From NCBI GenBank assembly GCA_963723965.1, contig CAVRSV010000012.1, positions 558,001 through 622,000 of the forward strand: a stretch of DNA of 64,000 bases, in the 5' to 3' direction. The DNA is from JARRKC01 sp963723965. GTDB taxonomy: Bacteria; Acidobacteriota; UBA6911; RPQK01; JAPXNP01. Shown here piece by piece: positions 7,519 to 17,889 of the stretch. Position 1 is the first letter of the stretch. Each line of letters opens with the position of its first letter. Both the position numbers and the translations under genes were made by a program. Under the pieces are notes generated by a model. That model worked only from the letters and a program-made list of their open reading frames with translations, did no database searches and was not told where the DNA came from.

Positions 7519-8844
7519 ATGAAGATCCTGCTGGTCAACCCGCCGATCTATGATTTTTCGGCCTTCGATTTCTGGCTGAAGCCCTACGGACTGCTGCGCG
7601 TGGGAGGAGCCCTGCGGGACCAGGCGGATCTCCGGCTCTTCGATTTTCTGGATCGCCGGCATCCCGATGCCCGGCGGAAACGTTGCGACGATTGGGGGCG
7701 GGGAAAGTTCATGAGCGAGGTCGTGGCCAAGCCGGCCGCACTGTGCGACATCCCGCGTCACTATCGCCGATACGGATTGCCCCGTGAGTCGTTCCGGCGA
7801 TTCCTGGACGAGCAGGGACCGTTCGATTACGCCCTGATCCAGACCTCCATGACCTACTGGTATCCCGGAGTCGCGGAAGTCCTCGAGACGCTCACCCGGG
7901 AGGCCCCGGCGACCCGAACCGTCCTGGGCGGAGTCTACGCCTCAATCTGCCCGGAGCATGCGCGAAGCCTGGGGCCGGACCTGGTCATCGAAGGAGACCG
8001 TCTGGACCCCCTGTGGGAATTTCTCGAGTGCCGGGGGGATCTCGACCAGCCGCCCTACTGGGAGGGATACGAGCGGCTCGATACGGGGGTCCTGAAGCTG
8101 GCCGAAGGCTGTCCTTTTCGCTGCACCTACTGTTCGGTTCCGCGCTTCCAGCCGGAATATCGACCCGGATCGCTCGGGGCGGCGCTGGACAGCCTGGATC
8201 TACTGGTTCGGCTGGGAAGCCGCCAGATCGTGTTCTACGACGATGCCCTCTTGTTCCGGCCGGACTCCCTTTTCCTCCCTTTTCTGGAGGCCCTTCCCCA
8301 CGACCCGATGGACCGGGTGTTCCACACTCCCAACGCCCTCAACGCCCGCTTCTTGAACGATCGAGTTGCGGAGCGGATGGCCGCCGCCCGTTTTCGCTTT
8401 CTCTATCTCGGCTTCGAGAGCGACTCAATGGTCTGGCAGAGACGCACGGGCGGGAAGGTGTATCCCGAGGAGCTGGAACGGGCGGTGCAGAGCCTGGCCC
8501 GGGCAGGGATCGGTCCCGAATGGGTCACCTGTTACCTGATCGTGGGTCACCCCCGGAGCGACGGACAGGCCGTCGAACATTCCATGCAGTACGCCCACAG
8601 CCTCGGGCTTCGGGTGATGCTGTCCGAGTACTCCCCCATACCGGGGACTCCGGATGGTGAACTCTGCCGCAGCCGGGTGGACCTGGACGAGCCGCTGAAT
8701 CACAACAAGACAGCCTTCGCCCATCGTCACCTGGGGAGAGCACGGCTGCAGGAACTCAAGGATCTCGCGAATGATCTGAACCGGGAAATCGAGACGCGAG
8801 GAGGGTTGGGGGGACCTGGGAGCTGGAAGCTGGGAGCTGGATAG
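7519..8844 (+). CDS. B12-binding-domain radical SAM protein
   Basis: The start at MKILLVNPPIYD is chosen because this is the typical first strand of the N-terminal B12-binding fold (residues ~1-165). Frame upstream of it is repeat sequence. The radical SAM core begins near 190 with the iron-sulfur motif GCPFRCTYCS (Cys 198, 202, 205). Further radical SAM features are IVFYDDALL, FHTPNALNARFL and FLYLGFES. The protein has 441 residues and is cytosolic, with an unknown substrate. The last ~12 residues (GGPGSWKLGAG) are encoded by a heptad array that also gives the stop codon, so the native C-terminus may have been altered. Confidence 0.88.
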   Translation: MKILLVNPPIYDFSAFDFWLKPYGLLRVGGALRDQADLRLFDFLDRRHPDARRKRCDDWGRGKFMSEVVAKPAALCDIPRHYRRYGLPRESFRRFLDEQGPFDYALIQTSMTYWYPGVAEVLETLTREAPATRTVLGGVYASICPEHARSLGPDLVIEGDRLDPLWEFLECRGDLDQPPYWEGYERLDTGVLKLAEGCPFRCTYCSVPRFQPEYRPGSLGAALDSLDLLVRLGSRQIVFYDDALLFRPDSLFLPFLEALPHDPMDRVFHTPNALNARFLNDRVAERMAAARFRFLYLGFESDSMVWQRRTGGKVYPEELERAVQSLARAGIGPEWVTCYLIVGHPRSDGQAVEHSMQYAHSLGLRVMLSEYSPIPGTPDGELCRSRVDLDEPLNHNKTAFAHRHLGRARLQELKDLANDLNREIETRGGLGGPGSWKLGAG

Positions 8845-8845
8845 T
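8811..8845. repeat. 7-bp tandem array (GGGAGCT type) inside the 3' end of a gene
   Basis: Units in register: GGGACCT, GGGAGCT, GGAAGCT, GGGAGCT, GGATAGT. The final unit contains the TAG stop of the radical SAM gene at 8842-8844. Downstream, 8846-8994 has no gene that I can see. Confidence 0.75.
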
Positions 8846-8994
8846 CCGGGCGGTCAGAGGGTTGGTTGCGGAGCCGCTTTGGACTGCGCAGCCTGCCGCC
8901 CCTTTCTTCGCGGGAGGCCTGACAGGCCCGGTGGACGGCGTTTCGCCCAACTCCTTGCTCAACTCGAAGATCGAATATCCTGAATCGCAGTTCT

Positions 8995-10584
8995 TCAGAA
9001 CCGGTCGCTCAGAATCCGGGTGGACTGCTCGTCCTTGCCGAAAGAGATGGCCGGACCGTTCTTGCGGGCCTTCGCAGCCGCGACCGGTACCGACCCGGCC
9101 CGGCTTGCCTGGCCGGCGGGCCGGGCCCGAGGGGAGCGACGGTCAGTGCCGGTCTGACGCAGTTCGAACTGACCCGCGAGCGAGGCCATCTGCTCAGCCT
9201 GTCCTGTGAGCTCCTCGGCGGCGCTGGCCGACTCTTCGGCATTGGCCGCCGCCTGCTGGGTCACCTGGCTGATCTGCTCGACGGCCCGATTCAGTTGTTC
9301 AATGCCCTCGCTCTGCTGTTGAGAGGCGGTCGCAATCTCGATAACGCCCTCTCGGACCTTTTCGACCTGTCGGTTGATTTCTTCCAGATTGCTCAGGACT
9401 TCACCGTTGATCTGCACACCCTCGTCGGCGTTGCGAACGGAGCCCTCGATGAGATTGGCTGTCGATTTGGCGGCCTCCGCGCTGCGCATGGCCAGACTGC
9501 GGACCTCTTCGGCCACCACGGCGAAGCCCTTCCCCGCCTCACCGGCCCGGGCGGCCTCGACGGCGGCATTGAGTGCCAGCAGGTTGGTCTGAAAAGCGAT
9601 CTCGTCAATGGTCTTGACGATTTTCGCGGTTTCGTCGGATGAGCTCTTGATCCGGGCAATCGCTTCCGAGAGCCGGCGCATGCTGTCGACGCCTTGCCGG
9701 GCCACCTGCTCGGCCGAGTCCGCGAGAGTCCGCGATTCCTGGGCATTGGCGACGTTTTGGCCGGCCATGGAGGCAACCTCCTGCAAGCTACTGGCGACCT
9801 CCTGGAGGCCGCTGGCCTGTTCAGAGGCTCCCTGTGCCATGGTCTGACTCCCGACGCCGATCTGGCTCGAAGCCGCGGCCACCTGCTCGGCACTGACCGA
9901 GACGTACTTCAGGCTCTCTTCCAGGTTGTCCATGGCACGGTTGAGAACTTCCTGAATGCGCCCGAAGTCTCCCCGGTAATTGCCCTCCATCCGGCTCGTC
10001 AGATTGCGCGCCGCCAACTGATCCAACACGCCGGCCGCTTCATGGATCGGATTCAGGATCTGATCCAGCAGGCCGTTGACGGTCTCGAAAAGGTCCCGGA
10101 AATCCCCCGAGACCCGAGTCGCGTTGAGGCGGATATCGGTGCGCCCTTCGGAGGCCGCCGCCCTGAGCTTGCGGACTTCCTCGACAGCTAGAGTCTGCTG
10201 AGCGCGTTCCGAGATGACTTCCACTCCTCCGACGATCTTCCCATCGGCCCCGCGCACCACGCTGCAGCGCGCCCGAATCGGCAGTTTCTGGCCATCCCGG
10301 CGGACCACTTCCGTTTCGACCTTGACGGGCTGCCCCGTCCGGAGGCAACTCTTCATGGTGCAGCGATCCGTCCCACACAGTTCCGTCCGGCAGAGGTCTG
10401 CGCAGTTCATCTTCCCCACCACGTCCTGCCGGCGGTGACCGAGGATCTCGAGCATCTCATCACTGATCAGACGGACCCTCAGCTGGGGATCGACGACGAA
10501 CATGCTGGCGGCTGCGGAGCCGACGATCTGATTGGCAAAGGTCTCTTCGAAGAAGTCACGCTTCCCTTTCGACAGAAAGGACAC
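8995..10584 (-). CDS. Soluble methyl-accepting chemotaxis protein with Cys-rich PAS domain
   Basis: A cytosolic signal transducer with no membrane segment. Residues ~20-135 form a PAS domain with five evenly spaced cysteines (61, 65, 70, 75, 80; C-x3-C-x4-C-x4-C-x4-C). A HAMP-like linker follows (~160-215), then a long coiled-coil MCP signalling domain (~225-490). Its conserved hairpin tip reads DEIAFQTNLLALNAAVEAAR and AGEAGKGFAVVAEEVRSLA. The GTG start at 10584 has a GGGGGGTGAA site upstream. It is divergent from the HDOD kinase. No other chemotaxis genes are near, so its CheA partner must be elsewhere. The cysteines could bind a metal, iron-sulfur cluster or act as a thiol switch, which is inference. 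Confidence 0.93.
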   Translation of the reverse strand: MSFLSKGKRDFFEETFANQIVGSAAASMFVVDPQLRVRLISDEMLEILGHRRQDVVGKMNCADLCRTELCGTDRCTMKSCLRTGQPVKVETEVVRRDGQKLPIRARCSVVRGADGKIVGGVEVISERAQQTLAVEEVRKLRAAASEGRTDIRLNATRVSGDFRDLFETVNGLLDQILNPIHEAAGVLDQLAARNLTSRMEGNYRGDFGRIQEVLNRAMDNLEESLKYVSVSAEQVAAASSQIGVGSQTMAQGASEQASGLQEVASSLQEVASMAGQNVANAQESRTLADSAEQVARQGVDSMRRLSEAIARIKSSSDETAKIVKTIDEIAFQTNLLALNAAVEAARAGEAGKGFAVVAEEVRSLAMRSAEAAKSTANLIEGSVRNADEGVQINGEVLSNLEEINRQVEKVREGVIEIATASQQQSEGIEQLNRAVEQISQVTQQAAANAEESASAAEELTGQAEQMASLAGQFELRQTGTDRRSPRARPAGQASRAGSVPVAAAKARKNGPAISFGKDEQSTRILSDRF

Positions 10585-10988
10585 GGTTCACCCCCCGGTT
10601 ACCACTCGAAACGATTGTGGGCACGCGCACAGATATCTGCACAGTCTGGAGATCGGCGAAGTCCTGCAAAATCTTTAGGGTGGGGCCACGGCCCGGCGAA
10701 AAATGCCGGGCGGAACCTCCGCCCGAGATACGCCGTCCGGAACTCCGGCCGATCGGGCCGGAGTTCCGCGACCCTTCGGTCGCGGTGGCAGGGCGCAGGC
10801 CCCCGTCGGTCGAACCGCTCTTTTCTTCTCGATTTAGGTCATAGTCCTCCGATATCCTTGGACCTCCAGGGCGATCGGTCGGGTGGCCAGGGAAGGCAGC
10901 GCCGTCCGCCGTACTAGGGATGGTCGACAACGTCCGGGGAGGCGGACCGACCATCCGGTAGGCAGGGTCCTGCCGGGGGTGTTGGGGG
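10585..10988. promoter_or_regulatory. Divergent intergenic region packed with hairpins
   Basis: 404 bp between the MCP (minus) and the HDOD kinase (plus). Hairpins seen: CCCGGC/GCCGGG near 10694-10711; GGGCGGA/TCCGCCC just after; a 13-bp perfect stem 10738-10750/10756-10768 with loop GATCG; an 8-bp stem 10766-10773/10778-10785. Then, directly before the kinase start, there is a two-step stem, GGATGGTCG (10918-10926) with CGACCATCC (10948-10956) enclosing GTCCG/CGGAC, followed by GGCAG/CTGCC (10961-10974). I see no match to a riboswitch class I know. Confidence 0.5.
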
Positions 10989-13145
<2,157 letters not shown>

Positions 13146-13151
13146 GTCCGG

Positions 13152-13793
13152 TCAACTGCCTGCGAAGGCCATCACTCTGTCGATGTAGCTCGAGATGGCG
13201 GCAATGGCCTCGGGGGACGGTGAATCGTACTGGAGTCCCAGCGAGGTTCTTTCGGAATCCTCCCGCAGACTTCGGACGATGCTTTCGAGACGGGTGGGCT
13301 CGTCCTTCGTGTCGAAGCGGGCGAGGAGCGTCACCGGAGCGGACGGACTCAGCGCCAGTTCCTTGATCAGGCTGGTCTCGAAGAGCAGCCGGGCTCCCGT
13401 GGCGCTGAGGTCGACGATCATCCCCTCGACCGACTTCTCGCCGTTCACCAACATGACCGGAATGTGGGCCTCGACCCGTTGCGCGGCGCGCAGATCGTAG
13501 TTCTCCACTTCTTTGGGGAAAGCCGCGAAGACCACGCCGATCTCCCCTCCCACGGGCTGAATGACGGAGGACCGGAAGCCCCACACCGTGCCCTGGTGCA
13601 GGTAGCGGATGATCAGCTTCGTTCCGGCCGTCAGGTTCGTCCGGAGCAGACCGGCGGCAATGCTCACGGGTGTCCGGAGGATGAGGAAACGTTCGCCGTC
13701 CACACCGATCATGCGGCTTTTGAAGCGCTCCTCGACACCTTCGACCTCGATGGTCACTTCGGTCCCCAGCGAGATGAATCCCAGATTCTTCAT
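13152..13793 (-). CDS. YcgR-like PilZ-domain protein (predicted c-di-GMP receptor)
   Basis: 213 residues with a YcgR-N-like flexible domain (~1-95) followed by PilZ (~100-205). The c-di-GMP-binding RxxxR is read as RAAQR, and the second motif DxSxxG as DLSATG in GMIVDLSATGARLL. Predicted cytosolic. It is encoded just downstream of the minor pilin operon on the same strand and convergent with the HDOD kinase (6 bp apart). It could tie c-di-GMP to pili or motility. That role is inference from context. Confidence 0.88.
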   Translation of the reverse strand: MKNLGFISLGTEVTIEVEGVEERFKSRMIGVDGERFLILRTPVSIAAGLLRTNLTAGTKLIIRYLHQGTVWGFRSSVIQPVGGEIGVVFAAFPKEVENYDLRAAQRVEAHIPVMLVNGEKSVEGMIVDLSATGARLLFETSLIKELALSPSAPVTLLARFDTKDEPTRLESIVRSLREDSERTSLGLQYDSPSPEAIAAISSYIDRVMAFAGS

Positions 13794-13870
13794 GGAGATC
13801 GCTCTCCCCCATTATGCGGATCCACCGTTGCCGGCGGCCCGCGATCCCGACGATCGCCCCGACCTCCCGC

Positions 13871-15100
13871 CTATTCGGCCATCTCCGGGAAGATGATTCG
13901 CCACATCAACTGTGTCGGCGGTAAATATGCCATAGCACCCCGAACGTTTTTCTCATCATAGATCAGCTGACCACCTGGACGGATCTCGAGATCGATGTCG
14001 CGGCTCTCCAATCCCGCCTCTCCGGCAGTGAATCCCGTCATCCAGAGGGCCCCGCACAGGGAGGCGCCGGACTCGATCCGAACTCTCCCCCCGCCGAGGT
14101 GGACCAGCAGTCCCCGCAAACTGGTACCGCTGGAAAGCACGACGTCACCACAGGCCAGAAAGAGGCCCTCCCGTTCACCCTCCAGCACCGCTCCCTGCGG
14201 CAGGACGTGCAGCCCCCGGCCGCTGTCGGAGCTCCCCCTTCCCCCGCCCAGGCTCTCCAGCCTCGCGTTCAGATCCATCCAGAAGCCTGGCTCCAGGAGA
14301 CGAAGCAGGGAGGGGTCGGACAATCGAGCCTCGCTGACGTTGCGGTACCAGTTATCGACAGCCAGTCCCAGATCGCGGGCCGTCTGCTCGATGTCGTCGA
14401 CAAGTCCGGCCTCCGGATACTCGATGATCTCCAGCGGAGGGCCGCCCTCGCGTTGAATCGAGTCGGCGGCCGGCAGGCGGATCCTGGCCCCCTCCCCCAC
14501 CAAAGTCAGCGCCGTCTCGGCAGCGAAGCCCCGTTCGCGCCGGAGATGCGCCTCGACCATCGTCACGTTGTTGCGGCCCGAGAACCGCGCGGTCTGACGC
14601 AGTCGAGCCGGAACGATACCCATGGACCGTACGACCACCGTCCCATTGTGGTCCTCTCCCGGCGGCTCTCCCGGGTCATTGGAGAAGCGCAGCAGGATCC
14701 AGCCTCCGTCCGTGGTGGGCATGGCCGGCGCGGACGGTGTCAGCCCCAGAAAGGAGGGCAGCCCGTCGTCGCAATCGCTGGTGAGCAGCATGGGATCGGT
14801 CTGCCAGGCCGACTCGAGAGGGACCGGGTCCCTCCACCCGGGGACTCCGAGGCAGTCGGGTACTCCGTTACTCCCCAGCAGCAGTTCTGGAGTCTCGACG
14901 GCCGGGAGCATCGCGCGCGCCAGTTCGAGGCCGTTTGCGGCCAGCACCTGACTGTGCATCTGGGTCTCCGATTCGGCCACCAGCGTTCCCACCAGGGCCA
15001 GTTCGAGCTGGAGGAGCCCTCCCACCAGGCAAAGGAGACTCATACTCAGCAGAACCGCGATGAGTACGAACCCCGCGTTGCGCTCCAAGTCATCGGGCAT
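13871..15100 (-). CDS. PilX/GspK-like minor pilin or pseudopilin
   Basis: 409 residues. An N-terminal pilin-like helix follows a short basic leader (ERNAGFVLIAVLLSMSLL). Unlike the other three pilins here it lacks Glu at +5 after the likely cleavage Gly, as is usual for GspK-type tip pseudopilins. The large C-terminal part ends in Gly-rich strand repeats (LLVHLGGGRVRIESGASLCGALWM), as in PilX-type proteins. It is the last gene of the order FimT/GspH, PilV/GspI, PilW/GspJ, PilX/GspK, which is the same order in type II secretion and type IV pilus minor pilin clusters. An AAGGAG site precedes its ATG. Confidence 0.75.
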   Translation of the reverse strand: MPDDLERNAGFVLIAVLLSMSLLCLVGGLLQLELALVGTLVAESETQMHSQVLAANGLELARAMLPAVETPELLLGSNGVPDCLGVPGWRDPVPLESAWQTDPMLLTSDCDDGLPSFLGLTPSAPAMPTTDGGWILLRFSNDPGEPPGEDHNGTVVVRSMGIVPARLRQTARFSGRNNVTMVEAHLRRERGFAAETALTLVGEGARIRLPAADSIQREGGPPLEIIEYPEAGLVDDIEQTARDLGLAVDNWYRNVSEARLSDPSLLRLLEPGFWMDLNARLESLGGGRGSSDSGRGLHVLPQGAVLEGEREGLFLACGDVVLSSGTSLRGLLVHLGGGRVRIESGASLCGALWMTGFTAGEAGLESRDIDLEIRPGGQLIYDEKNVRGAMAYLPPTQLMWRIIFPEMAE

Positions 15101-15103
15101 GGT

Positions 15104-15655
15104 CTACTCCTTGAAAAGTTGCGGCCGCAGGTTCCAGAGATGCACCGCCAATGGGCGGCGCAGAACGTTCGCCCCCGCACCCAGGCGATGGTTCGATCCG
15201 GCAGTCAGGTGAATCCAGAGCAATGCCGGGGCCTCACGATCGAACTCCGCCGAAACCACGCCGGCCAGGGCCGGCTGGAAGCTCCCGGCACCCGAGCGGA
15301 GCTGCAGAGAGCGGCCGGCCGCTCGAATGTCGATGGCCTCGAAGGCCTGGTCGAGAGTCCCGTCGGGCCGGCCGTCGGGACCGTCGATGTCCGACCGAAC
15401 CTGAAGGACCTCACCCGAAACGGTGAGTCCCTGCCCGGCTCCGGACAGACCGCATCCGGCAGCCGCCACCCAGCGCTCGAACAGAAGAGGAGCCAGCAAC
15501 AGGCACCGGTCACGATCCAGCAGACTGGCGAGGACATCCGCCGTCTTCTGAAACTCATGCAGGCAGAGAAAAGCGCTGCCCGAGACGAGCGTGCCGATGA
15601 ACAGCGCAATGAGCACTTCGAGGAGGCTACTCCCCCGCTGGCGTCGATCCGTCAT
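15104..15655 (-). CDS. PilW/GspJ-like minor pilin
   Basis: The start at 15655 (MTDRRQRGSSLLEV) gives 183 residues with a canonical prepilin leader. Cleavage is expected after the Gly of RQRG, leaving SSLLE with Glu at +5, followed by the hydrophobic helix VLIALFIGTLVSGSAFLCL. It starts 29 bp inside the end of the PilV-like gene, so translation is probably coupled. It ends 3 bp before the PilX-like gene. It would be processed by a prepilin peptidase such as the one at 45679. Confidence 0.8.
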   Translation of the reverse strand: MTDRRQRGSSLLEVLIALFIGTLVSGSAFLCLHEFQKTADVLASLLDRDRCLLLAPLLFERWVAAAGCGLSGAGQGLTVSGEVLQVRSDIDGPDGRPDGTLDQAFEAIDIRAAGRSLQLRSGAGSFQPALAGVVSAEFDREAPALLWIHLTAGSNHRLGAGANVLRRPLAVHLWNLRPQLFKE

Positions 15656-15968
15656 ATCGAAACACCTCCCAGCACCGCCCCAGCCCGTCGACGACTCGAA
15701 AGCGTCGAAGGGGAGGACAGCCGTCGGCGGGCACGATCCACTCGGCACCCTCTCCCGGCTCCTCGATTCCCGCCCGGATTTCCTGGACCCGATTCCAGCG
15801 CTGCAGCGTCGCGTCCGCCCCCTCGCGCAGCCGCGCGGCCAGACGCACGCTGGCAGCCAGCAGACCGACTGCGGCCACCAGCGCCACAGTCGCGACCGCC
15901 ATCGCCACGAGGACCTCGAGCAATGTGCCCCCCCTCTGTTTTCGGATCCTGTCACGACCCTCGATCAT
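15627..15968 (-). CDS. PilV/GspI-like minor pilin
   Basis: The start at 15968 (MIEGRDRIRKQRGGTLLEV) yields 113 residues. The prepilin cleavage site is QRG|GTLLE with Glu at +5, followed by the helix VLVAMAVATVALVAAVGLLAA. The ATG overlaps the stop of the upstream FimT-like gene (ATGA, 15965-15968), a mark of translational coupling. The rest is a small soluble domain with a Cys pair (CPPLRR, CWEV). Confidence 0.8.
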   Translation of the reverse strand: MIEGRDRIRKQRGGTLLEVLVAMAVATVALVAAVGLLAASVRLAARLREGADATLQRWNRVQEIRAGIEEPGEGAEWIVPADGCPPLRRFRVVDGLGRCWEVFRYDGSTPAGE

Positions 15969-16396
15969 GGCAGCCACTCCCAACGGATCCTGCCGAAGGG
16001 CGCCACCACGACGCGGACCGACCCCGCCGTCGAGGAAGTCAGCACCAGGCTTCCCGCAGGCACGGCATTGGCCCTCGAATAGAACGTGATCGGTCGGGAG
16101 GGCGCCCCGGTAAATCGAATTCCCTCGGGAAGCCGGACCCAACGCTCCGGCGTTCCAGTCCGGGGACCCGCTCCGTAGCCCTCACCGTCCTCGGTGATCC
16201 GGAGCGACAGCGGTTGATTCAGGCTGATCGCCCTTCCCCGCAGCGAGGACAAGTCGGCGACCAGCACCTGGGCCGTCGCCTGCAGAGCGAGCATGGCCCG
16301 CATCTCGTGGAAACGGGCGATCCCGAGTCCCGCCATGATGCCGAGAATCAACAGGACAATCAGGAGTTCCAGCGCGGTCCAACCATGATTTTTCAT
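15965..16396 (-). CDS. FimT/GspH-like minor pilin
   Basis: The start at MKNHGWTALELLIVLLILG (16396) puts a textbook type III prepilin signal at the N-terminus: short basic leader, Gly, then WTALE with Glu at +5 and a hydrophobic helix. The protein has 143 residues. The C-terminal sequence RVVVAPFGRIRWEW resembles the end of GspH/FimT domains (strand with G-R-I). It is the first gene of the minor pilin operon. Confidence 0.82.
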   Translation of the reverse strand: MKNHGWTALELLIVLLILGIMAGLGIARFHEMRAMLALQATAQVLVADLSSLRGRAISLNQPLSLRITEDGEGYGAGPRTGTPERWVRLPEGIRFTGAPSRPITFYSRANAVPAGSLVLTSSTAGSVRVVVAPFGRIRWEWLP

Positions 16397-16473
16397 CTCA
16401 CTCTCTATAAACGCACGAGCCTGAAAATCTGCGAAAGGAACCCTCGGCCGGGCGGACCGAGGGTCGCTTGGGT

Positions 16474-16479
16474 TAGAAT
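16474..16479 (+). promoter_or_regulatory. -10 box TAGAAT of a leaderless gene
   Basis: TAGAAT ends 7 nt before the ATG at 16487, so transcription would start at or next to the start codon. No Shine-Dalgarno sequence is present. Confidence 0.5.
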
Positions 16480-16486
16480 TCGCACT

Positions 16487-16852
16487 ATGATGAGTGAGCT
16501 TGGCTACAAGGTGCTCCATCTGTCGGGCGTCTTCCTGGTGCTGTTGTCCCTGGGCAGCCTGATCGTGATCGGAGCCGTGGGAGGCCCGGCGCTGAAGTGG
16601 AAACGGACGCTCTCAGCGGCCAACGGCATCGGCCTCCTGCTCATCATCGTGGCGGGATTCGGTCTACTGGCCCGACTCGGGATGTCCTGGCCGTTCCAGG
16701 GCTGGGTCTTCCTGAAGATGATGATCTGGCTGTTCTTCGGCGCGTCGCTGACTCTCGCCGACCGGCTGGGTGAGCGGGCCCGCATCTTATGGTGGGCTGC
16801 CCTCGCGGCCGCGATCCTTGCCGCTTACCTCGGAGTATACAAGCCGTTCTGA
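16487..16852 (+). CDS. Small four-helix integral membrane protein, unknown function
   Basis: 121 residues, almost all in four membrane helices (VLHLSGVFLVLLSLGSLIVIG; IGLLLIIVAGFGLLARLG; GWVFLKMMIWLFFGASL; LWWAALAAAILAAYLGVY). The opening KVLHLSGV and the layout recall SirB/YphA-like small membrane proteins, but I do not assign a family. Two adjacent ATGs (16487, 16490) could be the start. A TAGAAT -10 box lies immediately upstream. It is divergent from the minor pilin operon, and the frame that runs upstream antisense to the pilin genes is not coding. Confidence 0.72.
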   Translation: MMSELGYKVLHLSGVFLVLLSLGSLIVIGAVGGPALKWKRTLSAANGIGLLLIIVAGFGLLARLGMSWPFQGWVFLKMMIWLFFGASLTLADRLGERARILWWAALAAAILAAYLGVYKPF

Positions 16853-16884
16853 GCCATTCTCTGGCCCCTTTTCGATTCAGACGC

Positions 16885-17862
16885 ATGCACTACAATTCGA
16901 TGTTCGACATCGTGCAGAACGGTTGGACAGGAGCGGGAGACAGCATTGCTGTGGACGACAAACAAGCAACCTACCGAACAGATCCCTTCGCGGAACTCGA
17001 AAACCTCGAGCAGATCGTCGCGCATGTCGTCCCGTCCCCCGGAGACATCCCGACGCTGGACGGCATCGACATCCACGGTGTGACCCTGCCCCTGAATGGA
17101 ATCATTGGGGGGGACCACATCATCTACCTGGACTTCAAAAAGCGCTACGATCTGGACGCCCGGATCGAGGAGGCCCGACGAAAGGGGCGGCACGAAGTTG
17201 CCGCGCGGCTGGCCTCCTGCCGGAATCGCGCCGGCATCGTGGTTGCGGATGTCTCCGGCCACCACATCACGGACGCTCTGCTGGCCCTGATGCTTCATCA
17301 GGCGTTCCTGCTGGGGGCCATTTACGAACTCGATATCGACGGGGAGCTTTCGACCCGACTCTTCGAGAATCTGAACGCCCGTTTCTTCAAGTCGTCGAGC
17401 GTCAGCAAGTTCCTGACTCTGATCTACGGAGAGATCTGGCAGGATGGCAAGTTCCGATTCATTTCGGCGGGGCATCCCATTCCGGTGGTCTTCTCACGCA
17501 GCTTCGACCGCATCGTCGACATTTGTCCCGAACTGCTCACGACCTTTCCCCCCATCGGGACCATGCCCTCCTCCGATGACATCGACCGCCGCATCATGAA
17601 GCCGCCGCTCGGGTTCAAGGGCCAGTACGAGGTCAACGAAATCAATCTGATGGGAAGCGGCGATATCCTGCTCCTCTACACGGACGGTCTGTCGGAGCAC
17701 TCGAATGGCACGGAGGACTATTTCCCCGGTCGCCTCGAAGCGGTATTGCGTTCCTGCAAGGACCTGAGCGCGAGAGAAATCTCTAATGCCATTCGGGACG
17801 ATCTTCTGGCGTTCAGCCCGCCGACCGACGATGTCAGCTTCGTGGTCATCAAGCGCCACTGA
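16885..17862 (+). CDS. PP2C-type (SpoIIE/RsbU) serine phosphatase
   Basis: A phosphatase domain of the RsbU class that usually removes phosphate from anti-sigma antagonist proteins. Motifs in order: GGDHIIYLDF (metal), VVADVSGHH (metal Asp), FISAGHPIPVVFS, DILLLYTDGLSE and TDDVSFVVIKRH, covering residues ~50-325. There is no sensory domain or membrane segment, so it may act with a partner. Start uncertain: ATGs at 16885 and 16900, or the GTG at 16951 (VDDKQATYRTD) with GGAG about 15-20 nt upstream. No anti-sigma gene is adjacent. Confidence 0.88.
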   Translation: MHYNSMFDIVQNGWTGAGDSIAVDDKQATYRTDPFAELENLEQIVAHVVPSPGDIPTLDGIDIHGVTLPLNGIIGGDHIIYLDFKKRYDLDARIEEARRKGRHEVAARLASCRNRAGIVVADVSGHHITDALLALMLHQAFLLGAIYELDIDGELSTRLFENLNARFFKSSSVSKFLTLIYGEIWQDGKFRFISAGHPIPVVFSRSFDRIVDICPELLTTFPPIGTMPSSDDIDRRIMKPPLGFKGQYEVNEINLMGSGDILLLYTDGLSEHSNGTEDYFPGRLEAVLRSCKDLSAREISNAIRDDLLAFSPPTDDVSFVVIKRH

Positions 17863-17889
17863 GTCGCGCTCCAGACGACGGCCTCACCC

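Noticed and set aside
10690..10988. Known c-di-GMP riboswitch ahead of the HDOD kinase
   Set aside because: Hairpins are present, but I could not find the conserved GEMM core sequence elements.
14099..16486. Very long plus-strand open frame (about 800 codons) antisense to the minor pilin genes
   Set aside because: Its product is Arg/Pro/Gln-rich with no domain, and the minus-strand pilins have clear prepilin signals. Only the final 121 codons from 16487 encode a real membrane protein.
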